A stretch of DNA of 64,000 nucleotides. It comes from Thiomicrospira cyclica ALM1 (lineage in GTDB: Bacteria > Pseudomonadota > Gammaproteobacteria > Thiomicrospirales > Thiomicrospiraceae). Position 1 is the stretch's first letter; each line of letters starts with the position of its first letter. Shown here one piece after another: positions 7,341 through 15,807 of this stretch. Under the pieces are notes generated by a model. That model had not been told where the DNA came from, did not search any database, and was given only the letters and a program-made list of their open reading frames with translations. Location of the stretch: positions 992,001 through 1,056,000 of the forward strand of contig NC_015581.1 of NCBI RefSeq assembly GCF_000214825.1, given 5' to 3'. Both the position numbers and the translations under genes were made by a program.

Positions 7341-9644
7341 TTACCTATCGGATAGTTTTTCACTTGTTGTCTTCATAGCTTCCTGAACTTTTTTCAAGCC
7401 AAGTTCAAAATAGTTCTTATCCAGCTCAAACATTATCGCAGCCATGCCGTTCTGCACGGCAACACAGGCGGTTGTCATGCTACCGCCATACGGATCAACA
7501 ATGACAGCACCTTTTGGGAGGGTGTCAATAAGAAGTTGGGGTATCTCTGGGGGGAACGGTGCGGTATGCCCGTGAGTATTCTTGCCGCGCACCATCTTGA
7601 AGACAGGGCGTTGCTTTAACACCTTAATTGACAGTGGGACTGCTTCCGCTCCGGGCTTGCGAAACACAAGACAATGCTCCCAACAATTGAAAGGAAGCTG
7701 GTAATATGGTGATGTATTTCCACCATTGAAATTGCGCTTGCCTTCGATATCACCTTTAAACCAAATCACATTATCCGCGATTTTAAAGCCCGCCTTCTCA
7801 AACAAATGTATGATATAAGCACCTAATATCATTCGTTTCCTACCCATAGTTGAAAAAGCGACGATATTCTCATTATCAAAGTAGTCGAAAATATTATAGA
7901 TGAACAGACTACCCGGTTTAAGTACCTTGAAAACCGCTCTCGAAGCGTTGAACATATCAAAGAGATAACAATAGATATTTGGCCACTGAGAATATTCACG
8001 TGCGTTGAAATACGGTGGTGATGTAACTGCACCGTCTATGCTCTCTGGCGGCAAAGCTTTCAGTCCACTTTCACAGTCAACATTTATAAGTCGTATACCT
8101 GGTTCTAATCGCTGTTCTGATGATTCAGAAATAATTGCGCATTGAGAGCGCTCCAGTGCAAAACGCTTGAAGAAGGCGCTGTCAAAGAAGCGATTGCGAA
8201 TGCCTGCATCCGACTTCAACAACCCAAAGGATTCGTATACAATTTTACGTCCAAGATAACTGGTAGTCTCACCATTATCTTGCCCAATCACAAGTACACG
8301 ATCTTTATGCAGGCTGAATTGACGAACAAGCATATCAATGATTTCTTCATCGCGGACACCAAAGAGCACATCATTTCGCCAACGTCTGCGGACTTGGATC
8401 GGAATCTGATCTTCTGCTGACACAATAGCTTCTTGTTTCATAATTGATGCCAGGGAGTAGCGGTTTCCACGATCATAGGCGCTACGTTCAGGGCAAATTA
8501 GATTCTTACACTCCCAACTTCGAATCCCAATAGTTGGGTATGAATTCCCACCAACTTTGTGCGAACGACATGCAGGACAAGGTATTACCCGCTCATCACG
8601 TTCATTTTTTTCAAATAAGATAAGAATGTCATAGAGTTGGTTGGTTGTGCCTTCTTCATCGGCGTGAGAAAGAATAAAACAATCCTTAAAAAAGAACCCC
8701 TCATTAACTAGTTCAAAGTTAGCTGATTCAGAATTGAGAGCTTCCCCGATATAAGCTTTGGTAATCTCACGAATGGTGTTTGGTCGAAAATAACCTTTTG
8801 ATAAAGCAATTTCACGATGTTTTTCAGCATAAATAATGATATCAGCGAACAGGCGCCACTGTCGGGCTTCGCCGCCAGGTGCTGCTCGCAAGCGCATCGC
8901 AAAATAACAGTGATTTGCTAGACGTTCATAGCTATCTCGAACCCCTGTAAGAAGTAGATCGGATATTTCTTGATCGGTATGCTCGACATAAGCACCTATA
9001 TCAACATCCTGGTAGATCAGGGCGCATTCTCGATGTAACTGCTTATAATGATGAGTGCGAAGGTGGTTAAAAAAGTTAGCATGATATTCATTAAGTGCGT
9101 CTTCATTAAAGACTTTATGCATTATGCTGTCTTCAAAAGCACAGAAAACGAAGCCACCAAACAACGCACGCTGAATAAGAACTTGCTTTTCTTCAATGGC
9201 ACAGTCACGTGCATCGCTGCGGTTAACGCTGCCAGATTTCAGAAAGTCGTGTAAACCTGACACTGTCTCATCAATCGTGATTGGATTGAAGGTCTCTAGC
9301 AAATAATTACTTATCCCCTTTACCTCGCACCAAGCTGCGAACGCATCATGATTCGAATTGTCAAAGAGCGTGGCTAGCGTATTCTTATCATGATAGTTGA
9401 AGTACTGTCGCTGCTTAGCTGCAAGGTCAATAAACACCTTAATACGTTGCTTGTTAAGGCCGAGCTTACTATTTACTAGGGTGAAGAGCTCCCGGCTCCG
9501 ATCAGCCGAGGGACGCAAGGCCTTTTCACCAGCAGAGAGAGTCGCTCTTTCAGCCGCATCCATTAGATCAAGTGGACACTCAAATCTGAGACTTAACAAG
9601 TTGTTGAACTCATCTAGCAATTTAATAGCTAACGATTTTTTCAT
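7341..9644 (-). CDS. DNA (N4-cytosine or N6-adenine) methyltransferase with internal zinc ribbon
   Basis: 767 aa, large for a type II methyltransferase. The C-terminal third has the amino-methyltransferase motifs: catalytic motif IV TSPPYFNAREYSQWP (about residue 541) and, later, VDPYGGSMTTACVAVQNG (about 715), the motif I equivalent of DPFxGSGTT. The TSPPY-before-DPFxGS order is that of beta-class enzymes. About residues 357-395 hold a Cys4-like zinc ribbon (CPACRSH, then CKNLICPE). The N-terminal half (1-350) is helical and unassigned, perhaps target recognition. It is transcribed divergently from an Xre regulator and HNH nuclease gene, so it is the protective half of a restriction-modification system. 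Target sequence unknown. Confidence 0.88.
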   Translation of the reverse strand: MKKSLAIKLLDEFNNLLSLRFECPLDLMDAAERATLSAGEKALRPSADRSRELFTLVNSKLGLNKQRIKVFIDLAAKQRQYFNYHDKNTLATLFDNSNHDAFAAWCEVKGISNYLLETFNPITIDETVSGLHDFLKSGSVNRSDARDCAIEEKQVLIQRALFGGFVFCAFEDSIMHKVFNEDALNEYHANFFNHLRTHHYKQLHRECALIYQDVDIGAYVEHTDQEISDLLLTGVRDSYERLANHCYFAMRLRAAPGGEARQWRLFADIIIYAEKHREIALSKGYFRPNTIREITKAYIGEALNSESANFELVNEGFFFKDCFILSHADEEGTTNQLYDILILFEKNERDERVIPCPACRSHKVGGNSYPTIGIRSWECKNLICPERSAYDRGNRYSLASIMKQEAIVSAEDQIPIQVRRRWRNDVLFGVRDEEIIDMLVRQFSLHKDRVLVIGQDNGETTSYLGRKIVYESFGLLKSDAGIRNRFFDSAFFKRFALERSQCAIISESSEQRLEPGIRLINVDCESGLKALPPESIDGAVTSPPYFNAREYSQWPNIYCYLFDMFNASRAVFKVLKPGSLFIYNIFDYFDNENIVAFSTMGRKRMILGAYIIHLFEKAGFKIADNVIWFKGDIEGKRNFNGGNTSPYYQLPFNCWEHCLVFRKPGAEAVPLSIKVLKQRPVFKMVRGKNTHGHTAPFPPEIPQLLIDTLPKGAVIVDPYGGSMTTACVAVQNGMAAIMFELDKNYFELGLKKVQEAMKTTSEKLSDR

Positions 9645-9678
9645 TTCTAGTGCATTTTCCCGTTATAAATATGCGATT

Positions 9679-9732
9679 TTGGCATATTTTGCCGCATCTC
9701 ATATAATTTTGCAACTATGCGGAGATGAGCAG
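9679..9732 (+). promoter_or_regulatory. Promoter and leader of the xre-HNH operon
   Basis: TTGGCA (9679-9684) and TATAAT (9702-9707) are separated by exactly 17 bases, a near-consensus sigma-70 promoter. GGAG at 9721-9724 precedes the xre ATG by eight bases. CCGCAT and ATGCGG flank the -10 as an inverted repeat with a 19-base gap, and GGCA-N5-TGCC overlaps the -35. These are candidate controller-protein sites. The 88-bp gap also has to hold the methyltransferase promoter on the other strand. Confidence 0.7.
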
Positions 9733-9987
9733 ATGAAAACCATACACAGTGGTAGCTATAAGGTAGCACAACTAATGTTGATTCAACTAAGAAAGAATAG
9801 CGGGCTAACGCAATCAGAATTGGCCGAGTATATTGGCGTTGATCAGTCATTTATTAGCAAAATCGAACGGGGCGAACGGCGTTTAGATATTGTTGAGTTC
9901 GTGCTTTACTGTAACTCATTAAAAGTCTCACCCGCTGAAACGATTGAGATTTTGCAACAAAAAGTTGAGGATAGTAGCTATGAATAG
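9733..9987 (+). CDS. Xre-family transcriptional regulator (likely restriction-modification controller)
   Basis: 84 aa. Residues about 12-70 form a Cro/C1-type helix-turn-helix: LRKNSGLTQSELAEYIGVDQ, then SFISKIERGERRLDIVEF. The size matches C proteins of restriction-modification systems. The ATG at 9733 follows a good ribosome-binding site; the same frame is open further upstream to 9397, but that would run through the promoter and the methyltransferase gene. Its stop overlaps the nuclease start by eight bases (ATGAATAG), so nuclease translation depends on it. It probably times nuclease expression after methylation. Confidence 0.88.
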   Translation: MKTIHSGSYKVAQLMLIQLRKNSGLTQSELAEYIGVDQSFISKIERGERRLDIVEFVLYCNSLKVSPAETIEILQQKVEDSSYE

Positions 9988-11131
9988 AGACCATCCAATA
10001 GATCCACACTTTACTGATGAAGCAACTCCTCTTGATGCCACTGTAGATGTTGCACCTGTAGCAGGATTCGGGCTTCACGACAGCAATTGGTCGGAAAGTC
10101 AGTGGCAAGATTTAATCATCTCGTTCGTCGAAAATGGACTGGTGAACTGGAAAGAATTGGGCGCACTTATCCTCGGACACCTCAACCCTTCGCAAACAGG
10201 TACAAGCCTTGCGTCATCTGATGGTTTCAAGCGACGCTACGGTAAGGGTAACACCATGCGCATTGTCATGGATTGGGCTTATGCACAAACAGGGCAGTGT
10301 CAAGATTGCGGTAGTCGGCTTGAGTTGCAAGCTGATCATATAGAAAGTCGTGAACTTTTCACTGACCCGCTGGAAGCAGACTACATTGAAAACATAACAT
10401 TGCGCTGTAGGCGCTGCAATGTGGTGCGGAGACCTTCTCATGAACAAGGGGGCAAAACATTTTTGACAGCGGAATCTGCCCTCATGTGGATTTTATTGGT
10501 GATCAAGCCGCGCACTTATTTTGATTTCGTGCGTCTTTGCCGTATATACGGTATGACAATGGCTGATATCCGGATGCAAGAAGCCTGGGCAATGGCGCAT
10601 TGGCTTTCACGTAATGATCCGCCCTTGTATGGCATTGAGAATGATGAGAACGCATCCTATGATTTACTTCATTGGCAAACTGGTGAGATCACCCGAACAG
10701 ATGCGTGTGAAACCATTCCTGACAACGCCAAAAAGCTTTATGAAAACGTACGTGGAAATTACAGTTTTGCATTCCTCGCAAAAGCAGAAGACGGGCGAAT
10801 AAAGTTGTTCAACTATCCACTGAGATGGATTCCCTTTTCCACATATGATCTCGGGGAGATGCCGCCATACGCGCTGGCAATTCGTTACACTCCGCCTAAC
10901 AAAAAGAAAGGTCTGGCGCAACGGATTACCCCTCTACCACCTAGTGGCGACCTCATTATAGTCTCGCATGTTGTTGTCGCGCCTAACGAGCACTTAGTAG
11001 TAGGCAACGTTAATCATGGCGATAAAACTACGATAAAGGATCCTGTAAATCTCAATGGTAAGCTGCTCGATCGTAAACTCCAAAAGCAGCATGATCTTCA
11101 GCTTTCAGTGGCATCAGGTGAAGGATATTAA
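9980..11131 (+). CDS. HNH restriction endonuclease (putative)
   Basis: 383 aa from the ATG at 9980, which has GAGG about ten bases upstream inside xre. Residues about 98-145 form a zinc-bound HNH core: CQDCGSRLELQADHIESRE supplies the first Cys pair and the catalytic Asp-His, and the later NITLRCRRCNVVRRP supplies the Asn and second Cys pair. The rest has no family I recognise. The last ~200 residues are likely target recognition or dimerisation. Position downstream of a C-protein-like regulator and divergent from a methyltransferase marks it as the restriction subunit. Cleavage site unknown. No copy of the genome-wide word CAGGCCTG occurs in this locus. Confidence 0.82.
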   Translation: MNRDHPIDPHFTDEATPLDATVDVAPVAGFGLHDSNWSESQWQDLIISFVENGLVNWKELGALILGHLNPSQTGTSLASSDGFKRRYGKGNTMRIVMDWAYAQTGQCQDCGSRLELQADHIESRELFTDPLEADYIENITLRCRRCNVVRRPSHEQGGKTFLTAESALMWILLVIKPRTYFDFVRLCRIYGMTMADIRMQEAWAMAHWLSRNDPPLYGIENDENASYDLLHWQTGEITRTDACETIPDNAKKLYENVRGNYSFAFLAKAEDGRIKLFNYPLRWIPFSTYDLGEMPPYALAIRYTPPNKKKGLAQRITPLPPSGDLIIVSHVVVAPNEHLVVGNVNHGDKTTIKDPVNLNGKLLDRKLQKQHDLQLSVASGEGY

Positions 11132-11181
11132 TGATTCATAAAACTATATGTTCTGCAGTTTGTTGATCGGGTTTAGGCGCT

Positions 11182-12792
11182 TTACAAACTCTGCCTCATA
11201 TCATGAAAACTCGGCGCAGCGGCTAGCAGGGTTTGGGTGTAGATGTGTTGTGGGTTTTCGAGGATGGATTGGACGTCGCCCTGCTCGACGATTTTGCCTT
11301 CGGACATAACAGCTACGCGATGCGCGATACGCGGGATGATGGATAAATCGTGGGTGATAAATAATAGCGATAGATTGTAGGTTTTCTGCAGGTGGTTGAG
11401 CAAATCTAATACTTGCGCGCGCACGGTGACGTCTAGTGCGCTGGTGGGTTCGTCGCAGATAATTAATTCTGGCTCAACCGCTAGGGCGCGGGCGATACCA
11501 ATGCGTTGGCGCTGGCCGCCAGAGAATTCGTGCGGGTAGCGCATTTTGTGCTCCGCTAATAGCCCGACTTGTTGGAGCAGTTCGTCAATGCGCTGATTTT
11601 GATCGGCTTTGTTTTGCGAGCCGACTTTTAAGCTGACCATGCCCTCCCGAATGATTTCACCGATGGTCATGCGTGGATTTAGCGCCGAATAAGGGTCTTG
11701 GAAAATCACCTGTATTTTTTTGCGCAAAGGTTTTATTTTGCGTTCATTGAGTTGTGCGAGATTAACGTCTTGATAACGGATTTCGCCTTCGGTGCTGTCG
11801 ATTAACCGCAGAATGGCTTGGCCAATGGTGCTTTTTCCGCTGCCCGATTCACCTACCAGCGCAAGGGTTTCACCACGTCGAATCACTAAATCAACCCCAT
11901 CAACAGCTTTTACATAGCCAACCGTGCGCTGCAATATGCCCTTCTTAATCGGGAAATGGACTTTTAAACCGCGTAAATCCAGCAAGGACTCATTGGTTTG
12001 TAGGGGTTTGTAGTTACGCTGTGGCAAGGCATCGGCAAGCAGCTGTTGGGTATAGGGGTGGGTTGGCGCTTTAATAAAGTGCTCAACTTCGGCCGTTTCG
12101 ACAATCCGGCCTTTTTGCATCACCGCCACACGGTCGGCCATTTCAGCGACAACACCCATATCGTGGGTGATAAACAAAATAGATAAACCCCGTTCATCAC
12201 GCAGTTTCTTCAGCAGTTTTAATACTTGGGCTTGAATGGTGACATCCAACGCCGTGGTCGGTTCGTCGGCGATTAATAAATCCGGTTCGCACGCCAGTGC
12301 CATCGCAATCATCACCCGTTGTTTTTGACCACCAGATAGTTGGTGCGGATACCAATTAATGCGTTGTTCAGCCTCTGGAATGCCCACTTCGTTGAATAAA
12401 TCAATCGCTTTGGCTTGGGCGGCTTTTGAGGATAGACCTAAATGCACGCGCAACACTTCAGCCACTTGATCCCCCACACGCATGACTGGGTTGAGTGAGG
12501 TCATCGGCTCTTGGAATATCATCGCAATCGACTTGCCGCGCACCTTTTGCATTTGGGCTTCGGTTAAGTTCAGCAAAGACTGGTTGTGCAGCTGAATATC
12601 GCCCACTTCAATGCGCAGCGCATCGGGTAACAAGCGCATCACCGCTAATGATGTTAGAGATTTACCACTACCCGACTCGCCAACCAAAGCAAAAATCTCA
12701 CCCGGCTGAATTTGCAAGCTAATACCATCAATCAGCGCATTATCGCCGACATTTACTACTAAATTCTCAATTGCTAAAACCGGATTTTTCAT
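11182..12792 (-). CDS. Peptide/oligopeptide ABC transporter, fused double ATPase
   Basis: 536 aa from the ATG at 12792 (AGAGGAA upstream); the longer frame to 12951 runs into the upstream gene. It has two complete ABC domains. The first has Walker A GESGSGKS (about residue 41), signature LSGGQKQR and Walker [13 protein letters not shown]. The second repeats these ([28 protein letters not shown]). This is the YejF/DppD-DppF fused layout, energising uptake of peptides or related molecules through two membrane subunits. Last gene of the operon 18020 to 11182. Confidence 0.92.
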   Translation of the reverse strand: MKNPVLAIENLVVNVGDNALIDGISLQIQPGEIFALVGESGSGKSLTSLAVMRLLPDALRIEVGDIQLHNQSLLNLTEAQMQKVRGKSIAMIFQEPMTSLNPVMRVGDQVAEVLRVHLGLSSKAAQAKAIDLFNEVGIPEAEQRINWYPHQLSGGQKQRVMIAMALACEPDLLIADEPTTALDVTIQAQVLKLLKKLRDERGLSILFITHDMGVVAEMADRVAVMQKGRIVETAEVEHFIKAPTHPYTQQLLADALPQRNYKPLQTNESLLDLRGLKVHFPIKKGILQRTVGYVKAVDGVDLVIRRGETLALVGESGSGKSTIGQAILRLIDSTEGEIRYQDVNLAQLNERKIKPLRKKIQVIFQDPYSALNPRMTIGEIIREGMVSLKVGSQNKADQNQRIDELLQQVGLLAEHKMRYPHEFSGGQRQRIGIARALAVEPELIICDEPTSALDVTVRAQVLDLLNHLQKTYNLSLLFITHDLSIIPRIAHRVAVMSEGKIVEQGDVQSILENPQHIYTQTLLAAAPSFHDMRQSL

Positions 12793-12803
12793 ACGAGTTC
12801 CTC

Positions 12804-13409
12804 TTATATAAACGGTATAACCGCTAAACGGAATACGACTAAAGTTAATACTAACATCAACACTACATTGATTAGTGCAAAACGAACTCTTGGATAAAGG
12901 TGCGTAGCAGCATGCTGACAAATTTCGGTTTGTTTTTCCGCGACAAACCAATCAACCCAGCGTTGTTCGATCTGAGATAGGCTTTTTAAATGCTGGCTTA
13001 GCGATTCAAATAAACGGGCCGCGATCAGTGCTTGCAGGCTTTTATGTTGCCAAAGTTGTTGCAAGGCGCTTTTATAACTATAGGCCAGCACCCCATTCCA
13101 AACAAATACCATGCCTAGGCCGAGATAGAATACCCAAGGACCGAGCCAAACACTCAAGCCAAGCGCAACCAGTAACAAGCCGTTTTGAATCGCAAAATAA
13201 TACCAAAAGGCACGATACCAGGCCTGCTCTAGCTCGGTTAAATAGGCTGTAGCCTGACTATTAAGTTCAGTCATCATCTTATCGCGGGTTTTCTGCTCCA
13301 GTTTTTCACTCACCCAGTCTTTGGTTTTTTTACCCGCCAATACACTGGCCGCCACTCCGGCGCTCCAAGTCAAACCCTTTACAATCAACGGTGCCGCAAA
13401 CCAAGCCAT
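12804..13409 (-). CDS. Membrane protein of unknown function inside the transporter operon
   Basis: 201 aa. The N-terminus is a hydrophobic segment with small residues (LTWSAGVAASVLAG) followed by a charged helix. Two hydrophobic stretches near residues 66-110 (LLLVALGLSVWLGPWVFYLG) and one at the C-terminus (LINVVLMLVLTLVVFRL) suggest an inner-membrane protein. No family recognised. It sits 14 bp after the second permease and 11 bp before the ATPase gene, so it is co-expressed with the transporter. It is not a standard component of Dpp/Opp/Yej systems. Confidence 0.7.
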   Translation of the reverse strand: MAWFAAPLIVKGLTWSAGVAASVLAGKKTKDWVSEKLEQKTRDKMMTELNSQATAYLTELEQAWYRAFWYYFAIQNGLLLVALGLSVWLGPWVFYLGLGMVFVWNGVLAYSYKSALQQLWQHKSLQALIAARLFESLSQHLKSLSQIEQRWVDWFVAEKQTEICQHAATHLYPRVRFALINVVLMLVLTLVVFRLAVIPFI

Positions 13410-13423
13410 GACTTACATACCCC

Positions 13424-14833
13424 TTAATTATTCTTCGGGTCTAACACGCGCTGGACGCGGTCGGAAAAGAGGTTGGCAGCGAGTACCAGAATGAACATAA
13501 ACACAAAAGCGCTAAATAATGACCACCAAACCATCGGTTCACGGGCCATTTCTAGGCGCGCTTGGTTGATCATATTGCCCCAGCTATTCATGGTCGGATC
13601 AACGCCGACACCGACATACGACAAGACGGCTTCAGCCAACACCAACGCACTAAAATCCAATACCACAGCAATCAACACAATATGCATCACGTTGGGCAGA
13701 ATATGGCGGGTAATAATTTTAAAGCGACTAACACCAAAAGCGCGTGCGGCGGTAACGTATTCAACTTGGCTGATTTTTAAGGTTTCAGCACGTAATAGAC
13801 GACACAAACTGGTCCAACTGGTTAAGCCCAAAATCAGCACCAACACCAACAAGCGGAAGTCGGCGCGTTCGGTGGCCGTTTCAAACCACTGCGGGTTATT
13901 GGTGATAATGGTCTGCATCACCAGCACCGAGGCGGCAATTAACAAAATCCCCGGAATCGAGTTCAATGTTGTATAGACGTACTGAATGACATCATCGACC
14001 CAACCGCGAAACAGCCCGGCACTGATGCCCAAAATCAACGCCAACGGCAACATGACCAAAGTGGTGAGCACCCCAATCAACACCCCTGTACGCACGCTTT
14101 TAAAGCTTTGATAGAGCACATCACCACCAACCTTATCAGTGCCAAGCACATGATAATAATGCCCTAAATAATACAGCCAAGACAAAATCACCAAGCCCAG
14201 CGTAAAGGTTAGATAGGCGGTACGCCATGGCAAATCAGCTTTGCCCTTCAGCACCAGGCCTGCTTGTTCGCCAAAACGCCGCCCTAAAGCACGGGATCGC
14301 CAAGCCAAATGCAAGCTGATTAATAGCCCGCTTATCGCCAATGCCACCGCCAGCGCAAACACCGATTTTTGTGTGATGTCGGCGGCACGCTGTGATGGAT
14401 CGGTTAGATGCGCACCAGCATGCAGCAACTCTAAATGCTGTTGCAACACGCGCCCGTCTTCATCCTTTACAATCGAGGTGCTATGCTCTTTTAGCGCAAA
14501 TGGCGCCGAATAAGTGCGTTCGGTTTGACTGCGAATTTCATTAAATACCCAATCCAAGGCGCTGGTGGTTTGACCAGCATACTGTCGTTCTTGTCCAGAC
14601 GTTTGCCCTTGATTTTGATCTGGCAGAGCTAACCGAAAATGCAACGAGTCTAACAAGGCAATTGATAAATAGAACAATAAGACAATCGCGGAGGCCATCG
14701 CAATTTTCGAGCGAAAAATCGCCAGCCATTGCGTCTTTACCTGTGGCGAGCGCGAAATCGTCCAACCCCAGGCGCCAAGCGCAAGCACCAGCCCCCACAC
14801 CATAATATCTGTCCAAAGCCATACCCACATCAT
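13424..14833 (-). CDS. Peptide ABC transporter permease (DppC/YejE-like)
   Basis: 469 aa, longer than usual DppC/YejE (about 300-340) because of a large loop between the first two membrane segments and the permease core (residues about 65-230). The core contains GGDVLYQSFKSVRTGVLIG and the BPD permease EAA-type loop (EYVTAARAFGVSRFKIITRHILPN), which contacts the ATPase. The last segments (SWGNMINQARLEM, then FVFMFILVLAANLFSDRVQRVLDP) are typical of the DppC group. The start overlaps the end of the first permease by four bases. Confidence 0.9.
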   Translation of the reverse strand: MMWVWLWTDIMVWGLVLALGAWGWTISRSPQVKTQWLAIFRSKIAMASAIVLLFYLSIALLDSLHFRLALPDQNQGQTSGQERQYAGQTTSALDWVFNEIRSQTERTYSAPFALKEHSTSIVKDEDGRVLQQHLELLHAGAHLTDPSQRAADITQKSVFALAVALAISGLLISLHLAWRSRALGRRFGEQAGLVLKGKADLPWRTAYLTFTLGLVILSWLYYLGHYYHVLGTDKVGGDVLYQSFKSVRTGVLIGVLTTLVMLPLALILGISAGLFRGWVDDVIQYVYTTLNSIPGILLIAASVLVMQTIITNNPQWFETATERADFRLLVLVLILGLTSWTSLCRLLRAETLKISQVEYVTAARAFGVSRFKIITRHILPNVMHIVLIAVVLDFSALVLAEAVLSYVGVGVDPTMNSWGNMINQARLEMAREPMVWWSLFSAFVFMFILVLAANLFSDRVQRVLDPKNN

Positions 14834-15807
14834 GATAAACGTACCCTTGGATCAAAAATGGTATAGGAAATATCGGTTAAAATCAGACCGATGATATAGA
14901 GTACCGCGCCAAAAAATACCATCGCCTTCACAATCGCAAAATCCTGCGCGTTAATCGCATCTATGGTGTAGCTGCCGAGACCGGGAATACCGAAAAACGA
15001 CTCCATAATCAAACTGCCCATAAACAGGCTCGGAATCACCACCACCACGCCGGTTAAAATCGGCAACATGCCATTGCGCAACACGTGTTTAAACAGCACA
15101 CTGATTTCAGACAGCCCTTTCGCGCGGGCGGTTCGCACATAATCGCGGTTGATTTCTTCCAAGAAAATACTGCGATACCAACGGGTGCCCGCCCCCAAAC
15201 CGGCAAACACGCCAATCAACACCGGCAAGATTAAAAACTTAACACTCGCCCAGCCAGGTTCATAGCCGGAAATCGGCACCCAGTGCAGGATTTTACTAAA
15301 CAATACCTGACCGGCAATTATATAAAACAGCCCGGATATTGACATAATCATCACCGCGATCACCATCGCCGTGGTATCGAGCACCGTGGCGCGAAATAGC
15401 ACAATCAGCAACGCCAGCGTAATGGTGGTAATCAGCCCAATCGCAAAGGTCGGCAAGGCAATCGCCAAACTCGGCCACATCCGCTCTTTAATGTCTGAGG
15501 CGATATCCCGCCCGGCATCGGATTTACCAAAATCAAACACAAACAATTTCAGCGACTGCTCAACAAACAAGGTATCCGATACCTTAACCAGACCTGGTGC
15601 CTCGCTATTAAAAAACAGCGGTTTGTCGTAACCACGCTCCGCTTTCCAACTGGCAATCAATTCCGGCGTGGTTTGTTTCGCACCCAATTGCGCCCGCGCC
15701 ATATCATCGGGGGTATTGACCATAAAGAACAATACAAAGGTAATGAAATTCACCCCAATCAAAATCGGAATGGCGTAAATCAAGCGCCGAACAATATACG
15801 CCATCAT
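14830..15807 (-). CDS. Peptide ABC transporter permease (DppB/YejB-like)
   Basis: 325 aa. The N-terminus AYIVRRLIYAIPILIGVNF is the standard first membrane helix of DppB/OppB-type permeases. The EAA loop DYVRTARAKGLSEISVLFKHVLRNG (about residues 228-252) docks the ATPase. It ends in IGLILTDISYTIFDPRVRLS, the canonical C-terminus. The start overlaps the substrate-binding protein stop by four bases, with GGAGGG upstream. It forms the heterodimeric channel with the following permease. Confidence 0.92.
   Translation of the reverse strand: MMAYIVRRLIYAIPILIGVNFITFVLFFMVNTPDDMARAQLGAKQTTPELIASWKAERGYDKPLFFNSEAPGLVKVSDTLFVEQSLKLFVFDFGKSDAGRDIASDIKERMWPSLAIALPTFAIGLITTITLALLIVLFRATVLDTTAMVIAVMIMSISGLFYIIAGQVLFSKILHWVPISGYEPGWASVKFLILPVLIGVFAGLGAGTRWYRSIFLEEINRDYVRTARAKGLSEISVLFKHVLRNGMLPILTGVVVVIPSLFMGSLIMESFFGIPGLGSYTIDAINAQDFAIVKAMVFFGAVLYIIGLILTDISYTIFDPRVRLS

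Noticed and set aside
9397-9987. A 196-aa regulator starting at 9397
   Set aside because: That start lies inside the methyltransferase gene on the other strand and upstream of a near-consensus promoter; only the 84 residues from 9733 match the Xre fold.
7341-11131. Link between CAGGCCTG enrichment and this restriction-modification system
   Set aside because: Restriction normally causes avoidance of its target, not enrichment, and the locus itself carries no copy; no evidence that the enzyme recognises this word.
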